Shown in pieces: positions 50,701-55,396 of a stretch of DNA of 64,000 nt (positions within the stretch are counted from its first letter, which is position 1; every line of letters begins with the position of its first letter). Both the position numbers and the translations under genes were made by a program. Under the pieces are notes generated by a model. It was given only the letters and a program-made list of their open reading frames with translations, had not been told where the DNA came from and did not search any database. This DNA comes from Chrysogorgia sp. JL179-B06 (taxonomy: Eukaryota > Cnidaria > Anthozoa > Scleralcyonacea > Chrysogorgiidae), in contig JAYKKM010000494.1 of the NCBI GenBank assembly GCA_035772405.1, forward strand, positions 248,001-312,000, in the 5' to 3' direction.

Positions 50701-53700
50701 GTGAGACAACATTTTTCGTACGGTTTCCAACATTAGAGAAATGACTGAAATCGCGGTTCAACGTTCAATTCATTGACGCTTATTCCTCTGAGTTTTTTTC
50801 TGAGAACTCGCCATCACCTTTACTTGTTACGAGCTTACGGAAGACTTGATACACAATAAAAAACAAAACCAGTTCATTAGCGCGAGTTATTCAGTAAAAA
50901 CGAAATAAAAAACTTGTTCGCATTGTCAAATTACGCTACACGCGGACTGGTAAATTCTTGAAGCCTGTTTCTCGATCACCAATAGCAAAACGTGATTTGG
51001 GAGTTTTCTGTCGCTTCATGTTAGTAATACTGTAATTTTTCCTATACTTTCGAAAGGGAAAAGTATTAAAACTCTTTCGCCCATATGATAAATCGCACGT
51101 CTGGACGATTTATGGCGGGCGCGTGCGATCGCAGGCCTCATATACAATGATGGTTGCATGTTGTAAACAAATAATATATGATGGTTGTATGTTGTAAACA
51201 AGCAGTGAGTCACTCAGCAAAGAAACTTTTTCTACAGAAGTTCCACCAAGTGCCTTTATAGGAGTACACATCCAAAGCCGATTTACTATAGATTTGATGG
51301 CTAATATCACCCAGCAAAACGTAACCACTGACATTTTCATGGGGGGGGGGGGGGCAATGCCCCTATACTCCTTGTACACGGCACTCACATGGTCCTGGGC
51401 AGAACCCTGTGTTAGAGTCGTTGATAATATCAATATGTTTTTGCGGTGCTTAGTTATAGCTGCTTAGTTATAGCAGCTTAGCTGTGGAAATTCTTGCTGA
51501 TGTTTGAGTTACTGCTTCCTGAAAGTGAGATCAGTAGTGATTTTTTCATCTCTAGAATCTATGCCGACTCTAACATGTGACATCAAAGACTGCACGATGA
51601 GGTGGGACAAAATTGGTGTCTTTTACATATATACTGTAAAAAATTACTTTTCTCACTTTCCTTTGTCGTGATTGAAAAACTGATACCACCATAACATTCA
51701 GCACATCAAAAAGTACCAAAGAAATTTTTGTTTCATAGGCACTTTAAGACTTTTGCACAGTATGGTATACTGAAAATTAATAATAGCAAATTATACCTTA
51801 TTGGTGAAACTGTAGATGTTGGCTGCTGTGGAGAACTTGTCTTTTGAGGTGGACTTTGTACTATAAATAATAGAATAGCAATAAAAGAAATACACTATAG
51901 GAACATGTAATAACATTGTGACCTCTACATGGGTATACTATTAAAAAGAGAGTTTTAGCACCTTGCTCTGCCATCTGAGTCCTGGTAACTCAGTGGTTAT
52001 AGTGTCATACTAGTGTTCAGAAGGTTGTACATGTTTGATCCCTGTTTGGGTCTCAGGTTTTTGCTAAGTATAACATATTCCATACAAAATGGAAAATTGC
52101 AGTGCCATGTACTGTATCACATCCAGGATTTACCCAATCCTGGAGATAGGGATCTGGGTACAAGGTTGTGATTTGATGTTGTTCTTGTTTAGTTCTCTCA
52201 TCATTCTGTGACAAGAATTGAAAAGATTAATCACATGTCTTTGTAAAATGGATGAACTCCTATAAAACATCAATTATAATACTGTATCCTAAAGCCAAAA
52301 GTTTGTACATTCCAACCCTCATCAACAACAACGATGCTTATTGTTATGGCACTAAGATATCAGCTCACTGTAATCCATCCAATTTTCGTTATACATGTTT
52401 TCCATGTATTTGAAATTGTTTGAAAATTATGTACTGTATCAGTGAAATCCAACCATAACCATGCCCATGCCCATGCCCATCCCCCCCCCCCCCCCCCCCC
52501 CCCTTGGACACAGCCGGGCAGTTGATATGTTGACCAATCCTGGGGGTGGGGAATTTGAACCCAAACCTTTGCTCGGGTATACATTAGATAATACAGTAAT
52601 CTGAGCCTTGTTCACTAGGGCAGCAAATTGCCACTCACCCCATGGCATTGCTACAGCCTACAAAATGCATTGTTGTTCGAGTTTGATTCGATTTAAGTTT
52701 GCAGCCTAAAGTAGACAAATGTAGCAGAGTGACATACCTACAGTAGGAAGTAAAGGGTTAAAGTGCCACTACGATGAAAATTCATCCCCGTCTTTTAGAT
52801 TTCTTTAGCATAGAATAGTATTTCAGGGTCGAAACTGATCATCGATGTAAAAAAAAACAAAAAAATGGTATTTTGAAGTAAGTATTTTGAGCTCTGAAAT
52901 CACTATTATTTAGGCCACCATTACTAAAAACGTGTTCCAAGTGAGCCCGCAATTTCAAAGTGACGTCAGATTCTCAATGCTACGCCTGAATTTCAGTCGA
53001 GGTTACTTGTTTTCTTGTTTTCTTCGAGAAGTAGATGAAATGTTCAGCCTTTCAGATGAAGAATTTGAATAAACGACTTTGATTTACTTGAAGAATCAGC
53101 CATGTGGAGTCTTCGCGTTGAGAATTTGACGTCACTTCGTTACGCTGGTCAGGAACATGAACGATCAATGGCGGACATAACAACTCCAGATTCGGAGTCA
53201 TAAAAATAATACTTGCAATCGTCTAATCGCAAAACGGTTTCGACCGAGTAATATTTAGCAGCTCTGCTTTATAAATACGTAAAAATATCGATAGGTAAAA
53301 ATTTGATTGTAGTGCCTTGTAAATAGTATTTATTTATAATATAATAATTTGATATTTGAAAACACTGAAAATTGTTGTTGTTGCTTTCATGTTTCCCTTG
53401 AAGCCAGGGATTTGCACAGATTTTTGGTCTCACCACAGGGCATTTGCACCTGCATTTCATCCCCACTGTGGGGAATTAGCAGTATTTTTGAAAAAATATG
53501 TCAAATGCTCGAGGTTGGCCCGGGGGGATCACTTGGATTTGAATGATACATAATCAGAATATATTAAAAGGAGGCCACTATAATGAAAAATACAGCAGCA
53601 AATAATTTCGGGGTGTATGTGTATATAAGTACTGCATAAAAGTAATAAATAAAAACAAACCAGTTACTGTAGATTTGATTCCTCCAAGATCAATATCTTT

Positions 53701-53955
53701 TAAAAGCTCATCAAGGGCTGACTCTGTATACAAAGAAGTACTTCCTTCTGTTGACTTGACAGACTTCTTAGCTTCAATCTAAAGGTACGTACGAACGTAC
53801 AACAGAAGATTAAAAGGAGAACAACCAAATATAAATATATAATGCAATAAAATAATCATTGACTTTGATAAAACACTCACTTTCTTTTCTCTATTTCGTC
53901 GAATTTCCTCGAGTTTTTTTCGCTTTCTTTCTAACTCTGCCTTTCTGTCTGACAT
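19519..53955 (-). CDS. DYNC1I: Cytoplasmic dynein 1 intermediate chain
   Basis: Sixteen exons in phase give 609 codons plus stop (mammalian chains are about 640). Residues 1-60 are a charged helix starting [20 protein letters not shown], the part that binds p150Glued and NudE in this family. A Ser/Pro-rich linker is followed by YNKETQTPV at 113-121, with the LC8-binding TQT core. An acidic stretch (about 129-159) precedes a segment with [20 protein letters not shown] that corresponds to the roadblock-binding region. Residues from about 225 to the end form the WD40 propeller ([64 protein letters not shown]). The chain scaffolds heavy chains, light chains and dynactin for minus-end transport. 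One gene of this type is normal in invertebrates. The exons are compact but the introns total over 32 kb. Confidence 0.96.
20134..20285. repeat. Near-perfect 152-bp palindrome in a dynein intron
   Basis: GTAATATATGAAACACGACG at the left is the complement of the right end, and pairing continues through AGTGTTTCATCAGGATATCC. The centre is CTCGGCTTCGCCTCGG. A flanking unit (AACTCATTAATAATT..AAAGGAAATCA) occurs at about 19999, 20289 and 27729, so it belongs to a dispersed element. Confidence 0.75.
20440..20530. repeat. Short palindrome
   Basis: GCGTTTTATCGGGT near 20459 pairs with ACCCGATAAAACAC near 20508. A related CTGATAAAACACCGCTGCTCG occurs at about 32181. Confidence 0.5.
21102..21227 (-). 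CDS. DYNC1I: DYNC1I exon 16 (WD40)
   Basis: Acceptor TTCTTTCAAG, donor GTGAA/GTAAGT, 126 bases. Encodes [20 protein letters not shown] and [20 protein letters not shown]. Confidence 0.94.
21285..21470. repeat. Purine-rich GGA/GGCA tract
   Basis: Nearly uninterrupted purines on the plus strand (GGGAGGCAAGC, GGAGGAAGGAAA). Open frames across it are low-complexity artefacts. It lies in a dynein intron next to the exon 15 donor. Confidence 0.8.
21473..21613 (-). CDS. DYNC1I: DYNC1I exon 15 (WD40)
   Basis: Acceptor TATCTTTAG, donor TGAG/GTACTT, 141 bases. Encodes [40 protein letters not shown] and NLNNDTE. A purine-rich GGA/GGCA tract (about 21290-21470) starts directly at the donor. Confidence 0.95.
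21850..21915 (-). CDS. DYNC1I: DYNC1I exon 14 (WD40)
   Basis: Acceptor TTTTTTCAG, donor TAAG/GTTGGT, 66 bases. Encodes [20 protein letters not shown], a classic WD strand. Confidence 0.94.
22004..22453. mobile_element. 450-bp TIR element with 9-bp target duplication
   Basis: Left CAGCCTCCTCCGCAGG pairs with right CCTGCGGAGGAGGCTA, and inner arms also pair (CTCTGTGGCTTCT with its complement; CAAATAGCTTC with GAAGCTATTTG). AATAGAACC flanks it at 21995-22003 and 22454-22462. A 9-bp duplication suggests a Mutator-like mover, by inference; an 8-bp hAT reading is possible. Confidence 0.78.
22678..22783 (-). CDS. DYNC1I: DYNC1I exon 13 (WD40)
   Basis: Acceptor GTTTCTAG, donor CCAG/GTAGGT, 106 bases. 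Encodes [14 protein letters not shown] and [16 protein letters not shown]. The PLGQQGHQG part is slightly longer than in vertebrate chains. Confidence 0.94.
22853..22986 (-). CDS. DYNC1I: DYNC1I exon 12 (WD40)
   Basis: Acceptor TCCTTCTAG, donor GGCAG/GTAAAT, 134 bases. Encodes [20 protein letters not shown], then [20 protein letters not shown]. Confidence 0.95.
23037..23320. mobile_element. MITE containing an inner MITE
   Basis: Outer ends TAAAGTGCCTATAACGTCTG and CAGACGTTATATACACTTTA pair, followed by GGGGATTTAACATAT and its complement. A separate hairpin sits inside at 23143-23262. Confidence 0.7.
23143..23262. mobile_element. Inner palindromic MITE
   Basis: TAGACTTTTTTGCTGTTAAA and TTTAACAGCAAAAAAGTCTA are exact inverted repeats; GCGGGCATCTGT pairs with ACAGATGCCCGC near the loop. 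120 bases, TA at both ends. Confidence 0.8.
24000..24210. mobile_element. Foldback MITE, TATAAAAGAAATAGAAAA ends
   Basis: TATAAAAGAAATAGAAAAT at the left pairs with ATTTTCTATTTCTTAAA at the right; CTGATGCAAACACTCGAGAG pairs with CTCTCTCGTGTTTGCATCAG. It ends about 25 bases from the donor of dynein exon 11. Confidence 0.72.
24236..24349 (-). CDS. DYNC1I: DYNC1I exon 11 (WD40)
   Basis: Acceptor TATCTTTCAG, donor CTCTG/GTAATT, 114 bases. Encodes [20 protein letters not shown] and [18 protein letters not shown]. Confidence 0.95.
24470..24893 (-). mobile_element. 5S rRNA-headed SINE, well preserved
   Basis: On the minus strand the head reads GACGGGGTTAGTACTTGGAT then GGGTGACC, the internal control region of 5S rRNA. 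The body includes GAGGGTTTTCCTCCGGGATC and TCCGGTTTTCTCC, and the element ends in TAGCGCTATATAAATGTAC followed by (ATT)n. This is the SINE3-type architecture. The copy lies in dynein intron 10. Confidence 0.88.
25633..26395. repeat. 41-bp GC-rich minisatellite, about 18.6 copies
   Basis: The unit starts CCCCCGCAGCCGCTAGAGGT and continues TCAGGACACACCTCGCTCTTT. Starts at 25633 and 25674 fix the 41-bp period. Variants alternate GCCGCTAGAG/GACGCTAGAG and CTCCC/CTCGC. It is the most GC-rich stretch in the window, in dynein intron 10. Open frames through it are not genes. Confidence 0.95.
26625..26771 (-). CDS. DYNC1I: DYNC1I exon 10 (WD40)
   Basis: Acceptor CGCTCTAG, donor CACT/GTAAGT, 147 bases, phase 0. 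Encodes [40 protein letters not shown] and TPLSSSAHT. Confidence 0.95.
27314..27502. mobile_element. MITE with AGATGTGTGAAGTTGATCGT ends
   Basis: AGATGTGTGAAGTTGATCGT at the left and its complement at the right; pairing continues through GGTTGTTGTAGTCTT, with an inner pair GGCGGTCATCTT/AAGATGACCGCC. 189 bases. No clear target duplication. Confidence 0.75.
27583..27614 (+). mobile_element. tRNA-like head fragment (A box only)
   Basis: TGTAGTTCAGTCGGTTAGAG resembles the D-arm/A-box part of a tRNA. The B box does not follow. A B-box-like GCTGGTTCAATTC appears at about 28212, and a second A-box-like GAGCTCAGTTGGTTAGAGC at about 37228. These are probably remnants of tRNA-derived SINEs rather than tRNA genes. 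Confidence 0.45.
28384..28509 (-). CDS. DYNC1I: DYNC1I exon 9 (WD40)
   Basis: Acceptor AATTTAG, donor TCAG/GTAAGT, 126 bases, phase 0. Encodes [20 protein letters not shown] and [17 protein letters not shown]. Its acceptor and first bases are tandemly duplicated upstream (28491-28790). Confidence 0.95.
28491..28790 (-). repeat. 82-bp tandem duplication of the exon 9 acceptor region
   Basis: The motif (plus strand) TTACCAAAAGCTCAGGATAC then TAAATTAATG starts at 28491, 28573, 28655 and 28738, spacing 82, 82 and 83. Only the first belongs to dynein exon 9. On the minus strand the three extra copies each hold a 3' splice site, the first 15 coding bases of the exon and an immediate GTAAGA. Confidence 0.92.
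29064..29157 (-). CDS. DYNC1I: DYNC1I exon 8 (start of WD40 region)
   Basis: Donor CAACAG/GTAAAA. Two tandem acceptors six bases apart, both in frame: TAGGGATAG allows entry at 29163 or 29157, adding or omitting two residues. Encodes [20 protein letters not shown] and DWSQQ, a hallmark segment of the family. Confidence 0.93.
29324..29488. repeat. (TTA)n microsatellite
   Basis: Imperfect (ATT)n tract directly before the tRNA-derived SINE; Ile/Leu/Tyr open frames through it are artefacts. Confidence 0.92.
29490..29846 (+). mobile_element. tRNA-derived SINE, full length
   Basis: The head has an A-box-like TGGTCTAGTGCTC and, about 30 bases later, a B-box AGTTCGAATCC, so it can serve as a pol III promoter. 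The body has GGGTTTTCTCCGGGTTCTCC and GGTTTCCTCCCAC. The 3' end is TTTGCGCTATATAAATAGTA followed by (ATT)n. It lies in dynein intron 7, antisense to the gene. Confidence 0.88.
29847..29886. repeat. (ATT)n tail of the SINE
   Basis: ATT repeats directly after the SINE 3' end; a second run lies at 29962-30052. Confidence 0.85.
29962..30052. repeat. (TTA)n microsatellite
   Basis: About 90 bases of TTA repeats, possibly separated from 29847-29886 by a later rearrangement. Confidence 0.9.
30248..30422. mobile_element. 175-bp palindromic insertion with 7-bp target duplication
   Basis: GTAGACTTGGATCAAGTCCG at the left and CGGACTTGATCCAAGTCTAC at the right are exact inverted repeats. GTTGGGT flanks it at 30241-30247 and 30423-30429. 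The undisrupted target GAAACGTTGGGTCATGG is present at 31441-31457. The centre has three copies of CCCCAGCCCCGTCAGTG-type units. Confidence 0.88.
30711..31207. mobile_element. MITE with TTTAAAGGGAAATGGCAATA ends
   Basis: Terminal TTTAAAGGGAAATGGCAATA pairs with TATTGCCATTTCCCTTTAAA 497 bases away. It is inserted between inverted copies of the surrounding unit. The interior carries a CAAGATGGCGGA motif. Confidence 0.75.
32213..32262 (-). pseudogene. Duplicated fragment of DYNC1I exon 7
   Basis: CTTCTACATCTTCTGTCTTT then CCATAATCA is identical to the 3' end of exon 7 at 32307-32335; similarity continues with a few changes to about 32262. The normal donor is altered (GAAG/GTACTG) and a new acceptor TGTTTAG precedes TTTGATTATGG. 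If spliced after exon 7 it hits TAG within 10 codons. Confidence 0.8.
32305..32461 (-). CDS. DYNC1I: DYNC1I exon 7 (roadblock-binding region)
   Basis: Acceptor GTTTAAAG, donor GAAGG/GTAAGA, 157 bases. Encodes [20 protein letters not shown] followed by [11 protein letters not shown] and FDYG, closely matching the family. The acceptor is inferred from phase; a fragment of this exon is duplicated at 32213-32262. Confidence 0.9.
33007..33131 (-). mobile_element. 3' half of the SINE found at 56831-57105
   Basis: The minus strand reads GGTAAGACTTTCGGGTCTTC, CGTAGGCCCTCGGAACCCC and GGTTATTCCGTTCACCTAAA, matching the body and tail of the plus-strand copy at 56831-57105. The tRNA-like head is missing (5' truncated). 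Confidence 0.8.
33642..33777. repeat. 22-bp minisatellite (GACGGACGCTAGACGAACGC)
   Basis: About six copies of the alternating 11-mers GACGGACGCTA and GACGAACGCAA, CpG-rich, in dynein intron 6 about 180 bases from exon 6. Confidence 0.9.
33958..34050 (-). CDS. DYNC1I: DYNC1I exon 6 (acidic linker)
   Basis: Acceptor GGTCTTACAG, donor GATA/GTGAGT, 93 bases. Encodes [20 protein letters not shown] and a further run of Glu/Asp, like the acidic linker before the roadblock-binding site in other intermediate chains. Confidence 0.88.
34098..34445. mobile_element. Second TTAACTCTTTCCTGTCC element, interrupted
   Basis: The body matches 18004-18240 over CTGAAAAACATCCAAAATTG, GAAAGCCCAATAAACC and GAACAAGACACATTATGTTA. 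The right end is lost, and a LINE tail interrupts it at about 34185-34300. Confidence 0.7.
34185..34300 (+). mobile_element. CR1/L2-like LINE 3' tail
   Basis: GCGAGGCCTCTCTGGAATGC then AGTACCTTGCTTAAATAAAA, ending in (ATTC)n. This tail type closes CR1/L2-clade LINEs. It interrupts the TTAACTCTTTCC element, which gives the relative ages. Confidence 0.6.
34590..36840. repeat. 100-bp satellite array, about 22 copies
   Basis: The unit includes GTTAGACCTCTTATTCATTA, TTTTGGTAGTACATCAACC and CACTACCTACACAGCACACT; starts at 34803 and 34903 show the 100-bp period. Units are over 95 percent alike, with scattered changes (CAT/CAC, CGT/CAT, ATCA/ATTA). It fills the intron just upstream of dynein exon 6. 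Confidence 0.95.
36841..37978. other. Dynein intron, no element recognised
   Basis: Apart from a tRNA-like A-box motif near 37228, nothing exon-like or repetitive was found. Confidence 0.4.
37979..38722 (-). pseudogene. 5'-truncated R2-like LINE: zinc knuckle and restriction-like endonuclease end
   Basis: The frame 38101-38722 encodes [14 protein letters not shown], then [17 protein letters not shown] (a CCHC knuckle), [27 protein letters not shown] and a KRQKY motif. This order is the C-terminus of non-LTR retrotransposons with a restriction-like (PD..D/ExK-type) endonuclease (R2, NeSL and relatives). The reverse transcriptase is absent. The 3' UTR has AATAAATAAA and a (CAT)n tail at 37979-37996. 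It is in dynein intron 5, same strand as the gene. Open throughout, so fairly young, but too truncated to act. Confidence 0.85.
38723..38990 (-). mobile_element. (AAT)n tract and possible LINE 3' fragment
   Basis: (AAT)n at about 38735-38770 abuts the LINE truncation point. GGTGCGAACGGGACTTTGCA near 38917 resembles the GCGAACGGGACTCGAGGACC of the LINE tail at 44008, suggesting a short 3' remnant. Confidence 0.4.
39053..39721. mobile_element. TIR element with CAGAGCCTGAAATAA ends
   Basis: CAGAGCCTGAAATAA pairs with TTATTTCAGGCTCTG 669 bases away. Subterminal TCCGATCAAAT and GTCCGGACAA motifs occur at both ends. CAG termini suggest hAT, but no clean 8-bp duplication is visible. Confidence 0.65.
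40040..40220. repeat. Short tandem of GGACAGTGGTATACTCCTTG units
   Basis: Four diverged copies of GACAGTGGTATACTCCTTGC CTATGTCCCC lie between about 40082 and 40222. Confidence 0.7.
40332..42373. mobile_element. 2-kb non-autonomous DNA transposon, CAGTACTGCTCACATGAAAC ends
   Basis: CAGTACTGCTCACATGAAAC at the left pairs with GTTTCATGTGAGCGGTACTG at the right (one mismatch), flanked by TA on each side. Subterminal CGAGTATCGAG motifs are dense at both ends. Inner inverted segments (41370-41430 against 41950-42013) also pair. No transposase frame. Confidence 0.8.
41071..41232. mobile_element. 162-bp nested element with perfect 9-bp target duplication
   Basis: CTGCCTCGTACCCAGGCGTC at the left is the exact complement of the right end for 26 bases. 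ATAAAAGTA is duplicated at 41062-41070 and 41233-41241. The centre pairs too (GCGCGCATGGCAAGGCGGAG with a diverged complement). It sits inside the 40332-42373 element. 9-bp duplications suggest a Mutator-like mover. Confidence 0.88.
42374..43954. other. Dynein intron sequence
   Basis: Holds the candidate 33-base exon at 42846-42878. A GGGCCTCAGTGGTAACCTG stretch near 43540 is weakly tRNA/SINE-like. Nothing else is recognised. Confidence 0.4.
42846..42878 (-). CDS. DYNC1I: Candidate 33-base cassette exon of DYNC1I
   Basis: Acceptor CATTTAG, donor AAAAAG/GTAAAA. 33 bases with the same phase (1) at both ends as the flanking exon 4/exon 6 junction, so it could be skipped or included. It would add [11 protein letters not shown]. 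Vertebrate intermediate chains are alternatively spliced in this same linker. The pyrimidine tract is weak. Confidence 0.35.
43955..44530 (-). pseudogene. CR1/L2-like LINE, 3' end only
   Basis: The frame ending at 44315 includes [19 protein letters not shown], the conserved C-terminal segment after the reverse transcriptase in CR1/L2/Rex-type LINEs (compare [14 protein letters not shown] in the copy at 47735-48915). A 3' UTR with CGCCTCGCATGGGTCCTCGA and TTGTTTGTATTTACATTAAT follows. Severely 5' truncated. Confidence 0.7.
44620..45130. repeat. TTTTAAA-rich simple sequence
   Basis: Irregular runs of TTTTAAAATA, TTTAAATCTAG and TTAAAACTA over about 500 bases. No period is clear; this is cryptic simple sequence in a dynein intron. 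Confidence 0.6.
45334..45391. mobile_element. Tiny derivative of the TTAACTCTTTCC element
   Basis: It starts TTAACTCTTTCCTGTCCAGC and stops after 58 bases with AGAGTTAA. The first 50 bases match the left ends of the elements at 18004 and 34098, so most of the interior has been deleted. Confidence 0.65.
45930..46090. repeat. (TATAC)n and (TGTAC)n microsatellite
   Basis: A CTATA pentamer run changes into a CTGTA run at about 46051. Open frames through it (Leu-Tyr-Tyr-Thr) are artefacts. Confidence 0.95.
46614..47414. mobile_element. TIR element with CAGGCATTCTGGAATTCCGC ends
   Basis: CAGGCATTCTGGAATTCCGC at the left pairs with GCGGAATTCCAGAATGCCTG at the right, 801 bases. Subterminal repeats AATTCCGCGG(C/A) occur about six times at each end. 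TATTGT flanks both sides. CAGG ends and subterminal repeats suggest hAT. Confidence 0.8.
47468..47595 (-). CDS. DYNC1I: DYNC1I exon 4 (light-chain binding)
   Basis: Acceptor TTGATTTAG, donor CCAG/GTAAAT, 128 bases. Contains [16 protein letters not shown], the Tctex/LC8 binding stretch with the TQT motif. Confidence 0.92.
47735..48915 (-). pseudogene. CR1/L2-like LINE reverse transcriptase, 5' truncated
   Basis: The minus strand reads [20 protein letters not shown], then [10 protein letters not shown] (the FADD catalytic box), [12 protein letters not shown], then in a second frame [20 protein letters not shown] and VQRRATRF, and in a third [13 protein letters not shown]. At least two frameshifts separate the three blocks (48350-48915, 48255-48503, 47891-48214). 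The 3' UTR includes GAGGCGAGTCTCGTCGGGAC. N-terminal fingers and endonuclease are missing. It lies in dynein intron 3, same strand as the gene. Non-functional. Confidence 0.88.
48916..49796. other. Dynein intron, no gene
   Basis: AT-rich. A fragment CTCTTTCCTCCGCAGAGGCT near 49527 resembles the end of the inverted-repeat element at 54811-54961. Confidence 0.4.
49797..51747. mobile_element. 1.95-kb TIR element, TTAAAGTGCC family
   Basis: TTAAAGTGCCCATGAAATGA at the left pairs with TTTCATAGGCACTTTAA at the right. The termini match the foldback element at 8431-8912. The inside holds CGCCCGGCACTCA repeats near 50035-50110, GGGTTCTGCCCA near 50010 with its complement near 51400, and a 12-base G run at about 51343. 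No long frame. Confidence 0.65.
51797..51860 (-). CDS. DYNC1I: DYNC1I exon 3
   Basis: Acceptor ATTTATAG, donor TAAG/GTATAA, 64 bases. Ser/Pro/Gln/Thr-rich linker ([18 protein letters not shown]). Support comes from phase and position; the linker is poorly conserved. Confidence 0.82.
51985..52065 (+). mobile_element. tRNA-like SINE head, weak
   Basis: GTAACTCAGTGGTTATAGTG resembles an A-box region and GTTTGATCCCTGTTTGG a diverged B box, about 40 bases apart. It is followed by unremarkable AT-rich sequence. Confidence 0.4.
52482..52503. repeat. Poly(C) tract
   Basis: A run of about 22 C preceded by four CCCATG units. Length is likely polymorphic and hard to sequence. Confidence 0.85.
52504..53660. 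other. Dynein intron 2, no gene
   Basis: A TTAAAGTGCCACTACGATGA motif near 52758 and a similar GGCCACTATAATGAAAAAT near 53573 look like single ends of the TTAAAGTGCC family. Otherwise unremarkable. Confidence 0.4.
53661..53778 (-). CDS. DYNC1I: DYNC1I exon 2
   Basis: Acceptor ACCTTTAG, donor ACTG/GTTTGT, 118 bases. Encodes [15 protein letters not shown] followed by [14 protein letters not shown], corresponding to the conserved ALLQSMGL helix of the family. Confidence 0.9.
53881..53955 (-). CDS. DYNC1I: DYNC1I exon 1 (start codon)
   Basis: ATG at 53953-53955 begins [20 protein letters not shown], matching the conserved start of the family. Donor GAAA/GTGAGT, phase 0, 25 codons. The frame is open further upstream to 54099, but those residues do not resemble the family. 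Confidence 0.93.
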
Positions 53956-54307
53956 ATTGGTAAGAATAATGCTCAATATCTTCAGTGTAAATAATAAAAA
54001 TAGGTTTGAAATTTCCTCCACACCTACAAAATATTCGCCATCTTGGTATTCATTCCAATCATCGGACTGTCGATCAACAGCGGAATATTCCGACAACATA
54101 CCGACCGCATAGCCCTATGGGCTTTCTAGTTTCCGAGTCAAATCTTCGGGTAGCCAATTGGCCGCCGCCATTGCTCAGTTGGCGGCAAAATAGCCCACCC
54201 GGATGTACAATTACCAGCTCCCAGAGGCCAGACCTCTGCCTAGACCACAAGTAGGAGGAGAATTTTAATGTTTCTAACATTACGTCTGACGTCTATAACT
54301 GAACAGA

Positions 54308-54540
54308 CAACGTGCTAGTACTAGTATGTCTAGCACCACTGATGTCTAGCACCACTGATGTCTAGCACCACTGATGTCTGGAACCACTAATGTCTGGAAC
54401 CACTAATGTCTAGCACCACTGATGTCAAGCACCACTGATTTCTAGCACCACACTGATGACGTCTGTAACCACTGATGTCTGGCACCAGGACAGTGATATC
54501 TGGCGCTCTGATGTCTGGCACCACTGATGTCTAGCACTGA
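54308..54540. repeat. 16-bp minisatellite (TCTAGCACCACTGATG)
   Basis: About 14 degenerate copies of TCTAGCACCACTGATG, with variants TCTGGAACCACTAATG and TCTGGCACC. It lies between the divergent promoters. Confidence 0.9.
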
Positions 54541-54810
54541 CACTTACTGTAGTATCTTGATATTACACACAAGAGACTAGTATTTTAATGCACTTTAATA
54601 CAACTTTAATACAGCTTCCAAAACACGCCATTCTACCTCATGGTGATTGTTTTATACCGGAAGTAAGGACTCCCGGATATTACACTTACAGTCACCATTG
54701 AACTTTTAACGACATCCAACTACCCAACAATAACATGGAAGATCGTCCAGTTTTAAGGGAGTACGCTCAAAACCTCAAACAAAAAAGAACGAAATCTGCC
54801 ATATCTTCCA

Positions 54811-54961
54811 CTCTCCTTCGCAGAGCTTCTTGCGCTTTTTTTAGAGTTCGGGCAAATAGAACACCCTGTGAGCCTAATACAAGCGAATAGCCCACCTATA
54901 TTACATCACGGAATCACATTATTACAAATAAAAGCGCAAGCCTCTGCGGAGGAGAGTGCAT
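54811..54961. mobile_element. Small inverted-repeat element
   Basis: CACTCTCCTTCGCAGAGCTT then CTTGCGCTTTT pairs with AAAAGCGCAAGCCTCTGCGG then AGGAGAGTG. A near-duplicate of about 8 bases (CATATCTT/CATATATT) flanks it. A related end occurs near 49527. Confidence 0.6.
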
Positions 54962-55366
54962 ATATTCACTGTTATCAAACTGCCGTTACGTTTGCGTCTC
55001 AGTCCTTGGCACCATTCGTTAGCCAAATTTGTTTACTATGCCAAAAAATTGTGTATCCCACAAGCCACCATAGTTGCAGGGCCGAGATGGTATGGGCCGA
55101 GTTGGTAAGTGGGCCGAGTCCCCCACCATCATAGACATCAGTTTGTAAAAATTCGTTTGGCCATTCGAAACGGGGATTAGTCATTTAAAATTATAATACG
55201 AATTTTGACCTAAAAATGCGCAATAAAATAAATATTATTACTTAAAGTATCACTTTGTTAGCTGTACATTACCGCAGCCTACTGAGATCGCGTGTTCGTT
55301 TCGCCAAGTGTCGGCCATTTTTGTCTGCGTTTACTTGAAATTCCTTGTAAAACACAATATTTTACA

Positions 55367-55396
55367 ATGTTTTCAGTTTTACGAAAACATAAAGAG
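55367..55396 (+). CDS. NDUFA4: NDUFA4 exon 1
   Basis: ATG TTT TCA GTT TTA CGA encoding MFSVLRKHKE, donor GAG/GTAAGT, phase 0. Upstream is TTTTACA without a strong start context, but the peptide matches the family N-terminus. Confidence 0.9.

Larger units (their letters stand above)
53956..55366. promoter_or_regulatory. Divergent 5' region shared by DYNC1I (minus) and NDUFA4 (plus)
   Basis: About 1.4 kb separates the two start codons. On the dynein side the minus strand has CCAAGATGGCGAAT at about 54035-54048, a YY1-type motif typical near start sites of housekeeping genes; its ATG opens a five-codon upstream frame (MANIL stop). On the NDUFA4 side there is CGGCCATTTTTG near 55313 and an ETS-type CCGGAAGT at 54657-54664. 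No TATA box is obvious. Transcription starts are not visible. Confidence 0.5.

Noticed and set aside
53779..54099. N-terminally extended dynein frame starting at 54099
   Set aside because: The frame is open upstream, but only [11 protein letters not shown] onward matches the family start; the extension looks like 5' UTR.
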